From: Sphingobium sp. CCH11-B1
GTDB taxonomy: Bacteria > Pseudomonadota > Alphaproteobacteria > Sphingomonadales > Sphingomonadaceae
Assembly (NCBI RefSeq): GCF_001556865.1
Contig: NZ_LSJY01000009.1
Span: forward strand, 1 to 64,000
Reading direction: 5' to 3'
DNA length: 64,000 bases
The translations under genes were made by a program, and so were the position numbers. Numbering within the stretch: position 1 is the first letter of the stretch; the number at the start of each line of letters is the position of its first letter. This document shows positions 43,089-52,881 of this stretch, piece after piece. The notes below the pieces were generated by a model that saw nothing but the letters and a program-made list of their open reading frames with translations, had not been told where the DNA came from and searched no databases.

Positions 43089-44312
43089 TCAGTCGAAAAG
43101 GCCGAGCGGGATCGCATCGCCCATCGCCTTGTACCCCGCCGGCGAAGGATGGAGGCCATCGCCGACATCATAGGCCTTTAGCAGCCGGTCGGGACGCGCG
43201 GGATCGCGCATCGCCCGATCGAAATCGATCACCGCGTCGAAATGTCCGGGCATCCTGATCCAGGCGTTCACCGCCTGCCGGTCCGCCTCGTTCTGCGCGT
43301 CGGGATGATAATAATCATTATCGCCATAGGGCAGGATCGTCGCACCGATCACCTTGATCCCCTTGCCATGCGCCCTGGCGACGATCTGCCGGTACGCACC
43401 GATGATGCGCGCTACATGGGCCTGATGCGCTTCCCTGCTCACCGGCGCGTCGCGCGTCAGCGTGCCAAGGTCGTTGACCCCTTCGAGCAGGATGAGGTGC
43501 GTGACGCCCGGTTGCGCCAGCACGTCGCGGTCCAGCCGCGCAAGCGCGCTGGGCCCGAGGCCGTCGTCCAGCAGACGGTTGCCGCCGATCCCCTGATTGA
43601 CCACGGCGATGTTCCGGCGCTTCGGATCCGCCTGCAGCCGCTCCGCCAGCCGGTCCGTCCAGCGATCATTGCCGTTGGTCGTGGAACCGCGCCCGTCCGT
43701 GATGGAATCGCCCAGCGCGACGATCGTGCGGGCGGGCGCGCATCGGTCCACCTCCAGCGCGGCGAGGTGGAACCAGTGGTCGAAATGCGCCGCGCCGTCC
43801 ATCGTCCCGTCCGCCAGATGATCGCCCGGAAGATGCCAGGAGGTCGCGCGCGAACCGGGATGGGATGTCTGTTCCGGCTCCCCGTCGTAGCGGATGGAAA
43901 TGGCGATCGTCTCCAGCGCCTTTACCGGCAGCGCGACCGGATCGGAGAGATAGTCCGCGCCCGGCGGGACGATCACCGTCGCGCGGCTGTCGAAGCGCAG
44001 CGCGGTGACGCTGGCCGGGTCGATGGCGGGCGAAGCGCTGCCCAGCGCCCGCGCGATGCTGGCCCCCGCGATCCGCAAGGGCTGGGTGCCAGCGAGATTG
44101 GAAATGCGCACGCGCAGCTGCTCCCCCGATATGGAGGGGCGGACGATCTGACGGAGCGTCTGGTCCTTGAGCGTGCCGGGCGGCAGGACCGCGTCGTTGA
44201 CGGGCTCATATTGCGCCGAGGCCCAGGCGGCGACCTGGACGGTTGCGCAATCCTTCGCCTGCGCGGGCGTCGCGGCGATGAGGGCCAAGGGCAGGAAGAT
44301 CAGCGATCGCAT
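43089..44312 (-). CDS. secreted SGNH hydrolase, probable carbohydrate esterase
   Basis: 407 residues with a Sec signal (MRSLIFLPLALIAATPAQA). An N-terminal beta-sandwich of about 180 residues precedes the SGNH domain: Ser203 (GDSITDG), Gly244/Asn245 (GIGGNR), Asn280 (EGVND), and Asp385/His388 (DGLHPSPAGY). Placement beside the glucuronoxylan genes suggests removal of acetyl groups from xylan oligosaccharides; this is an inference. A strong terminator separates it from the TonB receptor gene upstream. Confidence 0.88.
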   Translation of the reverse strand: MRSLIFLPLALIAATPAQAKDCATVQVAAWASAQYEPVNDAVLPPGTLKDQTLRQIVRPSISGEQLRVRISNLAGTQPLRIAGASIARALGSASPAIDPASVTALRFDSRATVIVPPGADYLSDPVALPVKALETIAISIRYDGEPEQTSHPGSRATSWHLPGDHLADGTMDGAAHFDHWFHLAALEVDRCAPARTIVALGDSITDGRGSTTNGNDRWTDRLAERLQADPKRRNIAVVNQGIGGNRLLDDGLGPSALARLDRDVLAQPGVTHLILLEGVNDLGTLTRDAPVSREAHQAHVARIIGAYRQIVARAHGKGIKVIGATILPYGDNDYYHPDAQNEADRQAVNAWIRMPGHFDAVIDFDRAMRDPARPDRLLKAYDVGDGLHPSPAGYKAMGDAIPLGLFD

Positions 44313-44382
44313 TTCAGCTCCCGAGCGGAAAAGGGCTTTAAAAAGGCTCAGCCCGAACGGCGAAAATTGTCCAGCGATTAAG

Positions 44383-44411
44383 AAAAAGGGGCCGGCGCTG
44401 CCGCCGGCCCC
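44383..44411 (-). terminator. terminator of the TonB receptor gene
   Basis: On the minus strand GGGGCCGGCG (44411..44402), loop GCAG, CGCCGGCCCC (44397..44388), then TTTTT (44387..44383). A 10-bp perfect GC stem with a T run: a textbook intrinsic terminator, 22 bases after the receptor stop. Confidence 0.92.
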
Positions 44412-44432
44412 ATAGTTGTCCTTGGGGGAGGA

Positions 44433-47354
44433 TCAGAAGTTCGCCCGGATACCGGCCAGAACCTGTCGGCCGGGATAGTAGATGGAATAAGGGGCGTTAT
44501 CGTAGGCAAAGATGCTCCGGATCGGCTCATTCGTGATGTTGAGCACATCCAGCGTCAGGCGCATCGCCTTGTTCATGAAGGGGAGCTGATAACCAGCCGA
44601 CAGGTCGAGCTGACCGCGCGAATCGCTGCCCAGATAGGCGTTGGAAATGCCGTTCTGATTGTAGCCGCTGGTGATCGTCTTGTCGTTCCAGACATAGTTC
44701 AGGCTGACCGACAGGGCGTCGGTTTCGTAGAAGCCCTGAAGATTGTAGGACCATTTCGGAACGCCGGTCGCGACCAGCTTGTTGCCCTGGGCGTCGACCG
44801 AGTTGGACGACTGCTTGATGTAAGTGCCGTTGACCGAAAAGCCGATCCCCTTCACCAGGAAATCGAGCGGCTGCACCCAGGTCGCCTCCAGCCCGCGCAG
44901 GCGCAGCGACTGCAGATTGATCGGGCGGTTGACGTTGACCGGGAGATTCTCGATCGCAACGCCGGTCCGGGCCGCACGGTCACGCAGCGCGTTCTGCTGC
45001 GTCGACTGAAGATTGTCGAACGGGATATTCAGCGAACCGAAGCTCGCCTGGCTGACCTGCGTCAGGGTGAAGCCGTTGATATCCTTCTGGAACGCGGCAA
45101 GGCCGACATAGCCGATGCCGCCGGTGTAGAATTCACCGCCAAGGTCGTAATTGTTCGACGTGTAGGGCTTGAGGTTCGGGTTGCCCGCGCTTGCTTCCAG
45201 AGCCGACGGATCGGAGAAGGTCAGACCCGGCAGGATCTGCCCTGCTTCCGGCCGCGTCATGGTGCGCGAGGCGGAGAAACGCAGCTTGACATTGTCCGCC
45301 GCGCTCCAAGTCACGTTGAGCGCTGGCAGGAAATTTTCGTAGGTCGAATTGGCTTCGATATCCACGATCGTGTTGCCGACCTGGCTCGGGCCGAGAACAT
45401 TCTGCCGGGTGCGGGCATAGCGCATCCCGGCATTCACATCGAGGTCGCGGCCAAGCAGGGTCGTCCGTCCGTTCACCTCGAAATAGGCGCCCCAGACCTT
45501 TTCGTCGACATCGCCCGTGGCGCCACCGGTGACAGCGCCGCGCGCTTCGGGGGCATTGTCGCGGAACTGCGCGTAGTTGGTGGCGTCGATGATCTTCTGG
45601 AAATCAGGCACGACGAACGCTGTGTAGCCAACCGGGCCATTGGCGAGATGGCCGAAATTGCTGACCGGGAACGGCATCAGATATTGCGGCACCTGCGCGT
45701 TGGTGATCGACCCGGTCAGGCCGGCGCAGGTCGCGCCGCACACCGTCGCCTGATAGGCGGAACTGTTGTCATAGGCGCGCACGACCCGCTTGGCGCGGTC
45801 ATAGGCTGCGCCAAGCTTCACATTCAGGAAGTCGTCGCCATAAGTCAGGTCCAGATGCGCGCCCTGCGTTTCGGTGCGGCGGCGAACATTCTGCACATTC
45901 TGGCGATACCATTGCCATCCGGCCTGCGGGCTGTTCAGATCGATGTTGGTCGTGATCTGCGGATAATAGCCGTTCGAATTGTCATAATAGACATCGACGC
46001 CCGACTGCGGCGTGGTCTGGAACGCCCAGGTCGGCTGCTCGCGGAAGAAGCGGCTCTTGGACATGTTGAGGTTGGCGACGATCTTTAGCTTGTCGGTGGG
46101 TTCCCATGTCATGCTGGGGCTGACGTTCCAGAAATGGGTCGTCTGCTTGAAGATGCTGGATTCGAGGAAGAAGGACGAGTTCGCGAAGGTGCCGCTGGTG
46201 ACGACATTATTCTCGTCCACGGTCAGGTCGATCGGGATCATGCCGCCGGTCGACTGCGGGGTCGAACCCGGTCCCGAGTTGCGGACCTGCCAGTTCATGT
46301 TGACCTTGGTATAGTCGCGGGTCGACTTCGCCCAAATGCCGTCGATGGCGAAATGCAGCGTGTCGCTGGGACGCCATTCCATCGAGGCGAGCGCCGAAAT
46401 CCGCGAACGGTCGCCTTCGGTCAGCGAATTGCGGCCAAGGCGCGGGATGATCGCACGGCTCAGCTGATCGCGCGTCAGGCCAGACGTCGCGACGACGTCC
46501 ACCGGCTGTCCGGCGACCAGACCATGACCTGTGTTGCGCGGGACCACGGATGCATAGGCGAAATTATTGCCGCCCGGATCGCCAACGCCCAGATTGCCGT
46601 CGGTCCAGCCGATGGTTTCGAACCCGTCGACTCGCGTCTTGGTCTTCACGCCCGCAACGCCCAGCAGGATGCCGAACGTGTCGGTGGTATGGCTGGCCAC
46701 GATCGCGCCGCGCGGGCCGACCTTGTCATTGGTGTCGGAATATTGCCCCTGCGCGACGACCGTAACGTGGGTGCCGGGCTTGTCGAACGGACGGGCGTTC
46801 TGAAGGTTGACCGTGCCGGCAATGCCGCCTTCGATCGTATGCGCCGATGCCGACTTCGCAAGGTCGAGGCGGGTGAAGAGTTCGGACGGGAAGAAGTCGA
46901 GATCGACTTCGCGATTGCCGCCGCCACCGCCGGTGGTGCCACCGTCCGACGCGACCGCGATCTGCGATCCGTTCAGCAGCACCTTCGAGAAGCTGGGGCC
47001 AAGGCCGCGGATCGCGACCTGCGTGCCTTCGCCGGTAATGTCGCGGTTCAGGCGGACGCCCGGCATGCGGTTCAGCGTTTCGGCAAGGTTGGTGGCGGGC
47101 AGCTTGCCGATGTCTTCGGCGAAGATCGAGTCACCGAAAGCGACGGCATTCTTCTTGGCGTTGGTGGCACTTTGCAGCGATCCGCGAATGCCGGTCACGA
47201 CGATCTCGGCGACGTCATCGGCAGGCGCGGCCTGCGGCGCAGCGTCCTGCGGGGCCGCGGCATCCTGCGCGAAGGCGACGGACGCCAGGCCCAGCGACCC
47301 GACTGCGGAAGCTGCGAAAAGCGCAGCACGAAAAGCGTGGATATGAGCAGACAT
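44433..47354 (-). CDS. TonB-dependent outer membrane receptor for xylan/glucuronate oligosaccharides
   Basis: 973 residues. Signal peptide (to about residue 29), then an EIVVTGIRGSLQSATNAKK TonB-box and plug start (about 50-68) as in Caulobacter/Sphingomonas carbohydrate receptors, plug domain to about 200, and a 22-strand barrel ending in ...GRQVLAGIRANF with terminal Phe. It would move aldouronate oligosaccharides across the outer membrane using TonB energy. Two different operator-like palindromes lie in its 122-base upstream region. The substrate is inferred from the neighbours. Confidence 0.92.
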   Translation of the reverse strand: MSAHIHAFRAALFAASAVGSLGLASVAFAQDAAAPQDAAPQAAPADDVAEIVVTGIRGSLQSATNAKKNAVAFGDSIFAEDIGKLPATNLAETLNRMPGVRLNRDITGEGTQVAIRGLGPSFSKVLLNGSQIAVASDGGTTGGGGGNREVDLDFFPSELFTRLDLAKSASAHTIEGGIAGTVNLQNARPFDKPGTHVTVVAQGQYSDTNDKVGPRGAIVASHTTDTFGILLGVAGVKTKTRVDGFETIGWTDGNLGVGDPGGNNFAYASVVPRNTGHGLVAGQPVDVVATSGLTRDQLSRAIIPRLGRNSLTEGDRSRISALASMEWRPSDTLHFAIDGIWAKSTRDYTKVNMNWQVRNSGPGSTPQSTGGMIPIDLTVDENNVVTSGTFANSSFFLESSIFKQTTHFWNVSPSMTWEPTDKLKIVANLNMSKSRFFREQPTWAFQTTPQSGVDVYYDNSNGYYPQITTNIDLNSPQAGWQWYRQNVQNVRRRTETQGAHLDLTYGDDFLNVKLGAAYDRAKRVVRAYDNSSAYQATVCGATCAGLTGSITNAQVPQYLMPFPVSNFGHLANGPVGYTAFVVPDFQKIIDATNYAQFRDNAPEARGAVTGGATGDVDEKVWGAYFEVNGRTTLLGRDLDVNAGMRYARTRQNVLGPSQVGNTIVDIEANSTYENFLPALNVTWSAADNVKLRFSASRTMTRPEAGQILPGLTFSDPSALEASAGNPNLKPYTSNNYDLGGEFYTGGIGYVGLAAFQKDINGFTLTQVSQASFGSLNIPFDNLQSTQQNALRDRAARTGVAIENLPVNVNRPINLQSLRLRGLEATWVQPLDFLVKGIGFSVNGTYIKQSSNSVDAQGNKLVATGVPKWSYNLQGFYETDALSVSLNYVWNDKTITSGYNQNGISNAYLGSDSRGQLDLSAGYQLPFMNKAMRLTLDVLNITNEPIRSIFAYDNAPYSIYYPGRQVLAGIRANF

Positions 47355-47402
47355 AGGAAACCCTCTCCGAACCTAGCGCCTATGACCTGTTTGCAAGCCA
47401 AC

Positions 47403-47416
47403 TGTTAGCGCTATCA
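47403..47416. promoter_or_regulatory. TAGCGCTA-type LacI-like operator before the TonB receptor
   Basis: TGTTAGCGCTATCA: the two 7-base halves match at 6 of 7 positions around a CG centre, the usual LacI-family form. It is 49 bases before the receptor start codon. A near-identical site (TGGTAGCGCTATCA) precedes the FAH-like gene at 63927. Confidence 0.6.
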
Positions 47417-47468
47417 GTGCAACCTAATAGCGCGCGACACGGCCCTGTCAACATGAGCCAAACATAAA

Positions 47469-47482
47469 TGGTAACGTTACAG
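47469..47482. promoter_or_regulatory. GGTAACG-type operator before the TonB receptor
   Basis: TGGTAACGTTACAG contains the perfect 10-bp palindrome GTAACGTTAC (47471-47480). It overlaps the uxuB stop codon and lies about 115 bases before the receptor start. It shares TGGTAACG with the site at 57669-57682 in the GH3/GH67 promoter region, which points to one LacI-type regulator for both. Confidence 0.6.
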
Positions 47483-48961
47483 CTTTCTGTGATCGGAATG
47501 TCGCAGTTGCCGGAGGGCGGCCAGCGCGCCTTCTTCTTCCAGCACGATCAGCCAGCGCGTGAGCGACTGGCGCAGATGCTCGTTTCCGGCGAGGTCTGTG
47601 GGAACGATCGCAGCAAAGCCAAGCATCGCATCGACTCGCTCCGAAGCCATGTCCGCGTGGGACAGCCGTTCCGCCATCTCGCCCGCCAGCGGATCATCCA
47701 CCTGATGGGCCGCTCCGTCATCGTCCAATCCCGCCTGCCATCGGATCCACGCCGCCACCGCCAGCGACAAGGCGTCGATCCCCCGCCCCTGGCCGAGCCG
47801 AGCGGCGATCGGCGCGAGCAAGCGCTGCGGCAGCTTCTGCGACCCGTCCATGGCGATCTGCCGCGTCCGGTGGGCGAGCGTCGGATTGTCGAACCGCGCC
47901 ATCAGCGCGCAGCGATAGGCTGCCACGTCCAGACCCGGCGGCGGCGACAATGTCGTTTCGGTCTCGTCCCACAGAGCCTTCACGAAATGGCGCGCGTCCG
48001 GCAGCGCCAGAACCTCATGCACATGATCGATCCCGGCCAGCCCGCCCAGATAGGCGATGCCGCTATGCGCGCCATTGAGCAGGCGCAACTTCGCCTCCTC
48101 CCAGGGCGCCACATCGTCGGTCAACTGGACGCCCTCGCCGAAATCCGGGCGCGGGCCGCAGAACCGATCCTCGATCACCCACTGGCGGAACGGCTCTGTC
48201 TTGACCATCGCCAGATCCTCCACGCCAAGCCGCGCGGAAAGCGATGCGATGTCGTTGGGCGTGGTGGCGGGAACGATACGGTCCACCATCGTCTGGGGGA
48301 AGGCCCCTTCCGCTGCGATCCAGTCAGCCAGCGCCGCATCGTGGCGCCGGGCGAGCGCGATCACGGCGTCCCGCAACCGCGCGCCGTTGTGCGGCAGATT
48401 GTCGCAACTGATGGCGGTGAAGGGCGGCAGCCCGGCGGCGCGACGACGCGCCAGCGCGGCAACGATATAGCCGGGCGCGGTCTGCGGCCGTTGGAGCGAG
48501 AGGAGATCGGCCGCCAGCTGCGCGTCCTCTTCCATCAATCCGCCGGTCGCGAGGTCGAGCTTGTAGCCCTTTTCGGTGATGGTCAGGGTGACGATATGCG
48601 TGTCGGCCGATGCCATCGCCTCGATCAGCGCGATCGGTTCCTCCGGCGCGACGATCACCCGTTGCACCGCGCCGACGATGCGCGCCTGCTCGGCCGATCC
48701 GTCACGCACCAGCATCGTATAAAGGCCGTCCTGCGGCGCCATCTGGTCGCGCACGGCCGGGGAGCGAAGCGAGGCGCCGACGATGCCCCAGCGCATGTCG
48801 CCCCCGTTCAGCGCGTCGTCGAAGAATATCGCCTGATGCGCGCGGTGGAACGCGCCGATGCCGATATGCACGACCCCACGGCTGACGGCGGCACGATCAT
48901 AGGCCGGGCGGATGACGTCGCCCGGCAAATCCGCCAGCGTGGCGGACGACAGTCTGTTCAC
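47477..48961 (-). CDS. uxuB: D-fructuronate reductase (mannitol dehydrogenase family)
   Basis: 494 residues, long-chain polyol dehydrogenase. VHIGIGAFHRAHQAIFFDD (31-49) is the nucleotide-binding start, TLTITEKGY near 125 and VKTEPFRQWVIED near 248 are family motifs. Related enzymes use mannitol, altronate or fructuronate; position between uxaC and manD makes reduction of fructuronate to D-mannonate the likely role. ATG 48961 overlaps the uxaC stop (ATGA). Last gene before the receptor. Confidence 0.9.
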   Translation of the reverse strand: MNRLSSATLADLPGDVIRPAYDRAAVSRGVVHIGIGAFHRAHQAIFFDDALNGGDMRWGIVGASLRSPAVRDQMAPQDGLYTMLVRDGSAEQARIVGAVQRVIVAPEEPIALIEAMASADTHIVTLTITEKGYKLDLATGGLMEEDAQLAADLLSLQRPQTAPGYIVAALARRRAAGLPPFTAISCDNLPHNGARLRDAVIALARRHDAALADWIAAEGAFPQTMVDRIVPATTPNDIASLSARLGVEDLAMVKTEPFRQWVIEDRFCGPRPDFGEGVQLTDDVAPWEEAKLRLLNGAHSGIAYLGGLAGIDHVHEVLALPDARHFVKALWDETETTLSPPPGLDVAAYRCALMARFDNPTLAHRTRQIAMDGSQKLPQRLLAPIAARLGQGRGIDALSLAVAAWIRWQAGLDDDGAAHQVDDPLAGEMAERLSHADMASERVDAMLGFAAIVPTDLAGNEHLRQSLTRWLIVLEEEGALAALRQLRHSDHRKL

Positions 48962-50370
48962 AGCTTGTAGGCCTTTTTCACCAGGTCGTAGGCAAGTTCG
49001 CGGGCGACCTCATGCGCCTCATCCTCGTCCAGCCGATGTTCAGCGACCAGTTGCGCCAGCCAGGCGCAATCCATGCGGCGGGCGACGTCATGACGCGCCG
49101 GGATCGACAGAAACGCACGGGTGTCGTCGTTGAAGCCCACCGTATTGTAGAAGCCGGCGGTCTCCGTCATCCGTTCGCGGAAGCGGCGCATCCCTTCGGG
49201 ACTATCATGGAACCACCAGGGCGGCCCCAGCCGCAGCGCCGGATAATGTCCGGCGAGCGGGGCAAGCTCCCGCGAATAGACGTCCTCGTCCAGCGTGAAG
49301 AGGATGAGCGTCAGACGGGGATCGTTGCCGTAAAGGTCGAGCAAGGGCTTGAGCGCCCGGACGAATTCGCCCGCCGCCGGGATGTCGGCGCCCTTGTCGC
49401 GGCCGAAACGCGCGCGAAGGGCGTCATTATGGCTGCGGTGGACGCCCGGATGCAATTGCATCACCATGCCGTCCTCGATCGACATGCGCGCCATCTGCAC
49501 CAGCATATGGCCGCGGAAAAGCTCCGCGTCCTTCGCGTCCACCGGGCCGGCCGTCACCCGATTGAACAGCGCCTGCGCCTCTTGCGACGAAAGATTGGCG
49601 GTGAAGGCGCTGGGGTGCCCATGGTCGGTCGATGTCGCGCCCGCTTCCCGAAAAGCGGCGCGCCGCTTTTCATGCGCGCGCAGATAGCCGGCATAGCTGC
49701 GATCCTCGCCCGCCATCGCGCAGAAGCGCTCGACATTGTCGATGAAGCGCGGATCGTCCGGGTCCAGCACCGGGTCCGGGCGATAGGCGGTGATGACCCG
49801 GCCGCCCCAGCCCGACGCGCGGATGGCGCGATGATGGTCGAGCGGGTCGAGCGGCCCCTCCGTCGTCGCGATCACCTCTATGTTATAGCGTTCGAACAGC
49901 GCGCGTGGGCGGAAGGCGTCCGTCTTGAGCGCCGCGTCGATGACGTCGTAATAATGGCCGGCCGTCGTCGCATCCAGCCGCACGTCGATGCCGAACGCCT
50001 CGACAAAGACCCAGTCCAGCCACATGCGCGAAGGCGTGCCCCGGAACAGATGGTAGTGCGCGGCGAAGCGATGCCAGATGGCGCGCGGATCCGTCTCGGT
50101 CGGGCTGCCATCGATCGTGGGCACGCCCAGTTCCTCCAGCTTTACCCCCTGGCTGTAGAGCATGCGGAACACATAATGGTCCGGCACGATCAGCAGGTCG
50201 GCGGGGTTCGCAAAGGGCTGGTCATAGGCGAACCAGCGCGGATCGGTGTGGCCGTGCGGGCTGACGATGGGCAGGTTCCTGACCGTCTCGTAGAGCGAAC
50301 GGGCGATGGCGCGAGTTGCGGGATCGGATGGCAGGAGACGATCGGGATGAAGACGCAAGGGTCGTGTCAT
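48958..50370 (-). CDS. uxaC: glucuronate isomerase
   Basis: 470 residues from ATG 50370. The family start (RLLPSDPATRAIARSLYETVRNLPIVSPHGHTDP region) with metal-binding H39/H41 and the IEVIATTEGPLDPL-like middle are clear. It isomerises D-glucuronate to D-fructuronate, or galacturonate to tagaturonate. Both ends overlap neighbours by ATGA, so uxaC is tightly coupled to the transporter gene and uxuB. Confidence 0.96.
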   Translation of the reverse strand: MTRPLRLHPDRLLPSDPATRAIARSLYETVRNLPIVSPHGHTDPRWFAYDQPFANPADLLIVPDHYVFRMLYSQGVKLEELGVPTIDGSPTETDPRAIWHRFAAHYHLFRGTPSRMWLDWVFVEAFGIDVRLDATTAGHYYDVIDAALKTDAFRPRALFERYNIEVIATTEGPLDPLDHHRAIRASGWGGRVITAYRPDPVLDPDDPRFIDNVERFCAMAGEDRSYAGYLRAHEKRRAAFREAGATSTDHGHPSAFTANLSSQEAQALFNRVTAGPVDAKDAELFRGHMLVQMARMSIEDGMVMQLHPGVHRSHNDALRARFGRDKGADIPAAGEFVRALKPLLDLYGNDPRLTLILFTLDEDVYSRELAPLAGHYPALRLGPPWWFHDSPEGMRRFRERMTETAGFYNTVGFNDDTRAFLSIPARHDVARRMDCAWLAQLVAEHRLDEDEAHEVARELAYDLVKKAYKL

Positions 50371-51650
50371 GCGGCGCTTTCGGAAGGGATGATCGCCACC
50401 GGCTGATAGCGGGGCAGAAGAAGGTGAATGACCGCCAGCGCGACCAGATAGGCGACGGACGCGACGGCGAAGATGGGGCCGTAACTGCCGATGGTTTCCA
50501 GGATGACGCCGGCGAATTTCGCCATCAGCATTCCGCCGACAGCACCCGCAAGGCCACCCAGGCCGACGACCGACCCCGCCATCGAGCGCGGAAACACATC
50601 GCCGGGCAAGGCGTAGAGATTGGCGGAAAAGCCCTGATGCCCTGCACAGGCAAGGCCGATCAGTCCCACCGCGACCCACATGGACGGCGAATGGGCCGCA
50701 AAGGCGATGGGTAGGGCGCATGAGGCAGCCAGCAGCATCGCGCTCTTGCGCGCGCGGTTGACGCTCCAGCCGCGGCCCATCAGGCGCGACGATGTCCATC
50801 CGCCCGCGACCGATCCTATATCGGCCAGCAGATAGACGGCGATCAGCGGCGGACCGAAGTCCAGCATCTTGACGCCATATTGCTTGTTGAAGAAATCGGG
50901 CAGCCAGAAGAGGAAGGTCCACCACACCGGATCGATCAGGAACCGCCCCATCATATAGGCCCAGGTCTGGCGGTGGCGGAACAGGGTGGCCCATTTGACC
51001 GGGCGCTGCCCCTCCACCGGATCGGTCTCGATCCAGGCCAGTTCTTGCCGCGAAAGCCCCTTCTTCTCGCGCGGGCGGCGGTAGAAGCTGAGCCAGGCGG
51101 CGAGCCAGGCGACGGTCAGCAGGCCGGTCAGGATGAAGGCCCAGCGCCAGCCGAGCGACACCGCGATGACCGGCACGATCAGCGGCGTCAGGATCGCCCC
51201 GACATTCGACCCGGCATTGAAGATGCCGATGGCGAAGGCGCGTTCCTTCTTGGGGAACCATTCATTGGTCGCGGCGATGGCGGCGGGAAACGTCCCCGCC
51301 TCCCCGATGGCGAGCGGAATGCGCGCAAGCAACATCCCCGCCGTCGAGGTGAAGAAGATATGCGCGACATGGCCAATGGTCCACAGCGTCACCGCGAGCG
51401 CATAGCCCGCGCGCGCGCCGATCCGGTCGATCAGCCGGCCGAAAACGACATAGGCGACGCCATATCCCGCCTGAAACCAGATGGCGAGGTCGGCATAACC
51501 GCTTTCGCTCCAGCCGTAACGCGCCTGAAGATCGGGCTTCAGCGTCGGCAGCACCAGCCGGTCGATATAGCTCAGCACCACGGCCGCGAACAAAAGGCCG
51601 CAGACGATCCAGCGGACCTTGCCTGAGGGTTTGGGAATCGCCTGCGTCAT
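50367..51650 (-). CDS. exuT: hexuronate transporter, MFS/ACS family
   Basis: 427 residues from ATG 51650, 12 helices. The VVLSYIDRLVLPTLKPDLQARYGWSESGYADL start and the IGEAGTFPAAIAATNEWFPKKERA stretch are the anion:cation symporter signatures shared with ExuT and GudP. Flanked by uxaC and manD, it probably imports glucuronate from the periplasm with protons. A TTG/GTG start 12 or 9 bases earlier would overlap manD and is less likely. Confidence 0.9.
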   Translation of the reverse strand: MTQAIPKPSGKVRWIVCGLLFAAVVLSYIDRLVLPTLKPDLQARYGWSESGYADLAIWFQAGYGVAYVVFGRLIDRIGARAGYALAVTLWTIGHVAHIFFTSTAGMLLARIPLAIGEAGTFPAAIAATNEWFPKKERAFAIGIFNAGSNVGAILTPLIVPVIAVSLGWRWAFILTGLLTVAWLAAWLSFYRRPREKKGLSRQELAWIETDPVEGQRPVKWATLFRHRQTWAYMMGRFLIDPVWWTFLFWLPDFFNKQYGVKMLDFGPPLIAVYLLADIGSVAGGWTSSRLMGRGWSVNRARKSAMLLAASCALPIAFAAHSPSMWVAVGLIGLACAGHQGFSANLYALPGDVFPRSMAGSVVGLGGLAGAVGGMLMAKFAGVILETIGSYGPIFAVASVAYLVALAVIHLLLPRYQPVAIIPSESAA

Positions 51651-51655
51651 CGCGA

Positions 51656-52867
51656 TCACCAATTGTACATCGTACCGTCTTCCAGCCGGTTCACCGGCAG
51701 GAAGGCGCGGCTATATTCATATTTGGCGGCCAGTTCCTCGTCGATGTCGACGCCAAGGCCCGGCGCGTCGCCCGGATGCATCATGCCGTTGGCGAAGGTG
51801 TAGGCATGCGGGAAAACCGCGTCCGTTTCCTCGGTATGGCGCATATATTCCTGCACCCCGAAATTGGGGACGCTAAGGTCGAAATGCAGCGCGGCGGCCA
51901 TGCAGACCGGCGACAGGTCGGTCGCGCCATGGCATCCGGTGCGAATCTGGTAGAGGTCCGCCAGCGCGGCGATCCGGCGCAGGTGGGTAATGCCGCCGGC
52001 ATGGACCACGGTCGCGCGGATATAGTCGATCAACTGGTTCTGGATCAGGTCCTTGGCGTCCCAGATCGTGTTGAAAATCTCGCCCACCGCCAGCGGCGAC
52101 GTGGTGTGCTGGCGGATCAGCCTGAACGCTTCCTGATTTTCGGCCGGGGTCGCGTCCTCCAGCCAGAAGGGACGATATTGCTCCAGGTCCTTGCCCAGCC
52201 GCCCCGCCTCGATCGGCGTCAGGCGGTGATGGATGTCGTGCAGCAGGTGGACGTCCCAGCCCAGCGCCTCGCGCGCGGCTTTGAACAGTTCGGGCACCAC
52301 GCGCATATATTTGGGGGTGTTCCACACATTCTCGGTCGGCAGGTCGGCGTCTGCGGGCTCGTAGAAATATTTGTCCTTGCTGACGCCATAGGTGGACGCC
52401 ATGCCCGGCACGCCGCACTGGATGCGGATCGCCTTGTAACCCTGCGCCTGATATTCCAGTGCCGCGTTGATCGTGTCCTCGATCGTGGTGCCGTTGGCAT
52501 GGCCATAGACCATCACGCCTTCGCGGCTCGCCCCGCCCAGCAGCTGATAGACCGGCAGGCCCGCAATCTTGCCCTTGATGTCCCAGAGCGCGGTGTCGAC
52601 CGCCGCGATCGCCGACATGGTGACAGGGCCGCGACGCCAATAGGCGCCCTTGTAGAGATATTGCCAGATATCCTCGATCCGGTGCGCATCCCGGCCGATC
52701 AGGCACGGAATGACATGGTCGGTCAGATAGCTGGCGACCGATAATTCTCGCCCGTTCAGCGTCGCGTCGCCCAGGCCGTACACGCCCGCGTCCGTGATGA
52801 TCTTGAGCGTGACGAAATTGCGGCCGGGGCAGGTGACGATAACCTTGGCATCAATGATCTTGGGCAT
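51656..52867 (-). CDS. manD: D-mannonate dehydratase, enolase superfamily
   Basis: 403 residues. It dehydrates D-mannonate to 2-keto-3-deoxygluconate. Active-site and metal residues R148, Y160, D211, H213, E237, E263, R284, H313 and E340 correspond, each offset by one, to R147, Y159, D210, H212, E236, E262, R283, H312 and E339 known from Novosphingobium aromaticivorans ManD. It replaces the unrelated UxuA of enterobacteria. It starts 14 bases after the GH3 gene and its stop sits five bases before the exuT ATG. Confidence 0.96.
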   Translation of the reverse strand: MPKIIDAKVIVTCPGRNFVTLKIITDAGVYGLGDATLNGRELSVASYLTDHVIPCLIGRDAHRIEDIWQYLYKGAYWRRGPVTMSAIAAVDTALWDIKGKIAGLPVYQLLGGASREGVMVYGHANGTTIEDTINAALEYQAQGYKAIRIQCGVPGMASTYGVSKDKYFYEPADADLPTENVWNTPKYMRVVPELFKAAREALGWDVHLLHDIHHRLTPIEAGRLGKDLEQYRPFWLEDATPAENQEAFRLIRQHTTSPLAVGEIFNTIWDAKDLIQNQLIDYIRATVVHAGGITHLRRIAALADLYQIRTGCHGATDLSPVCMAAALHFDLSVPNFGVQEYMRHTEETDAVFPHAYTFANGMMHPGDAPGLGVDIDEELAAKYEYSRAFLPVNRLEDGTMYNW

Positions 52868-52881
52868 TTGGGCAGTCCTGT

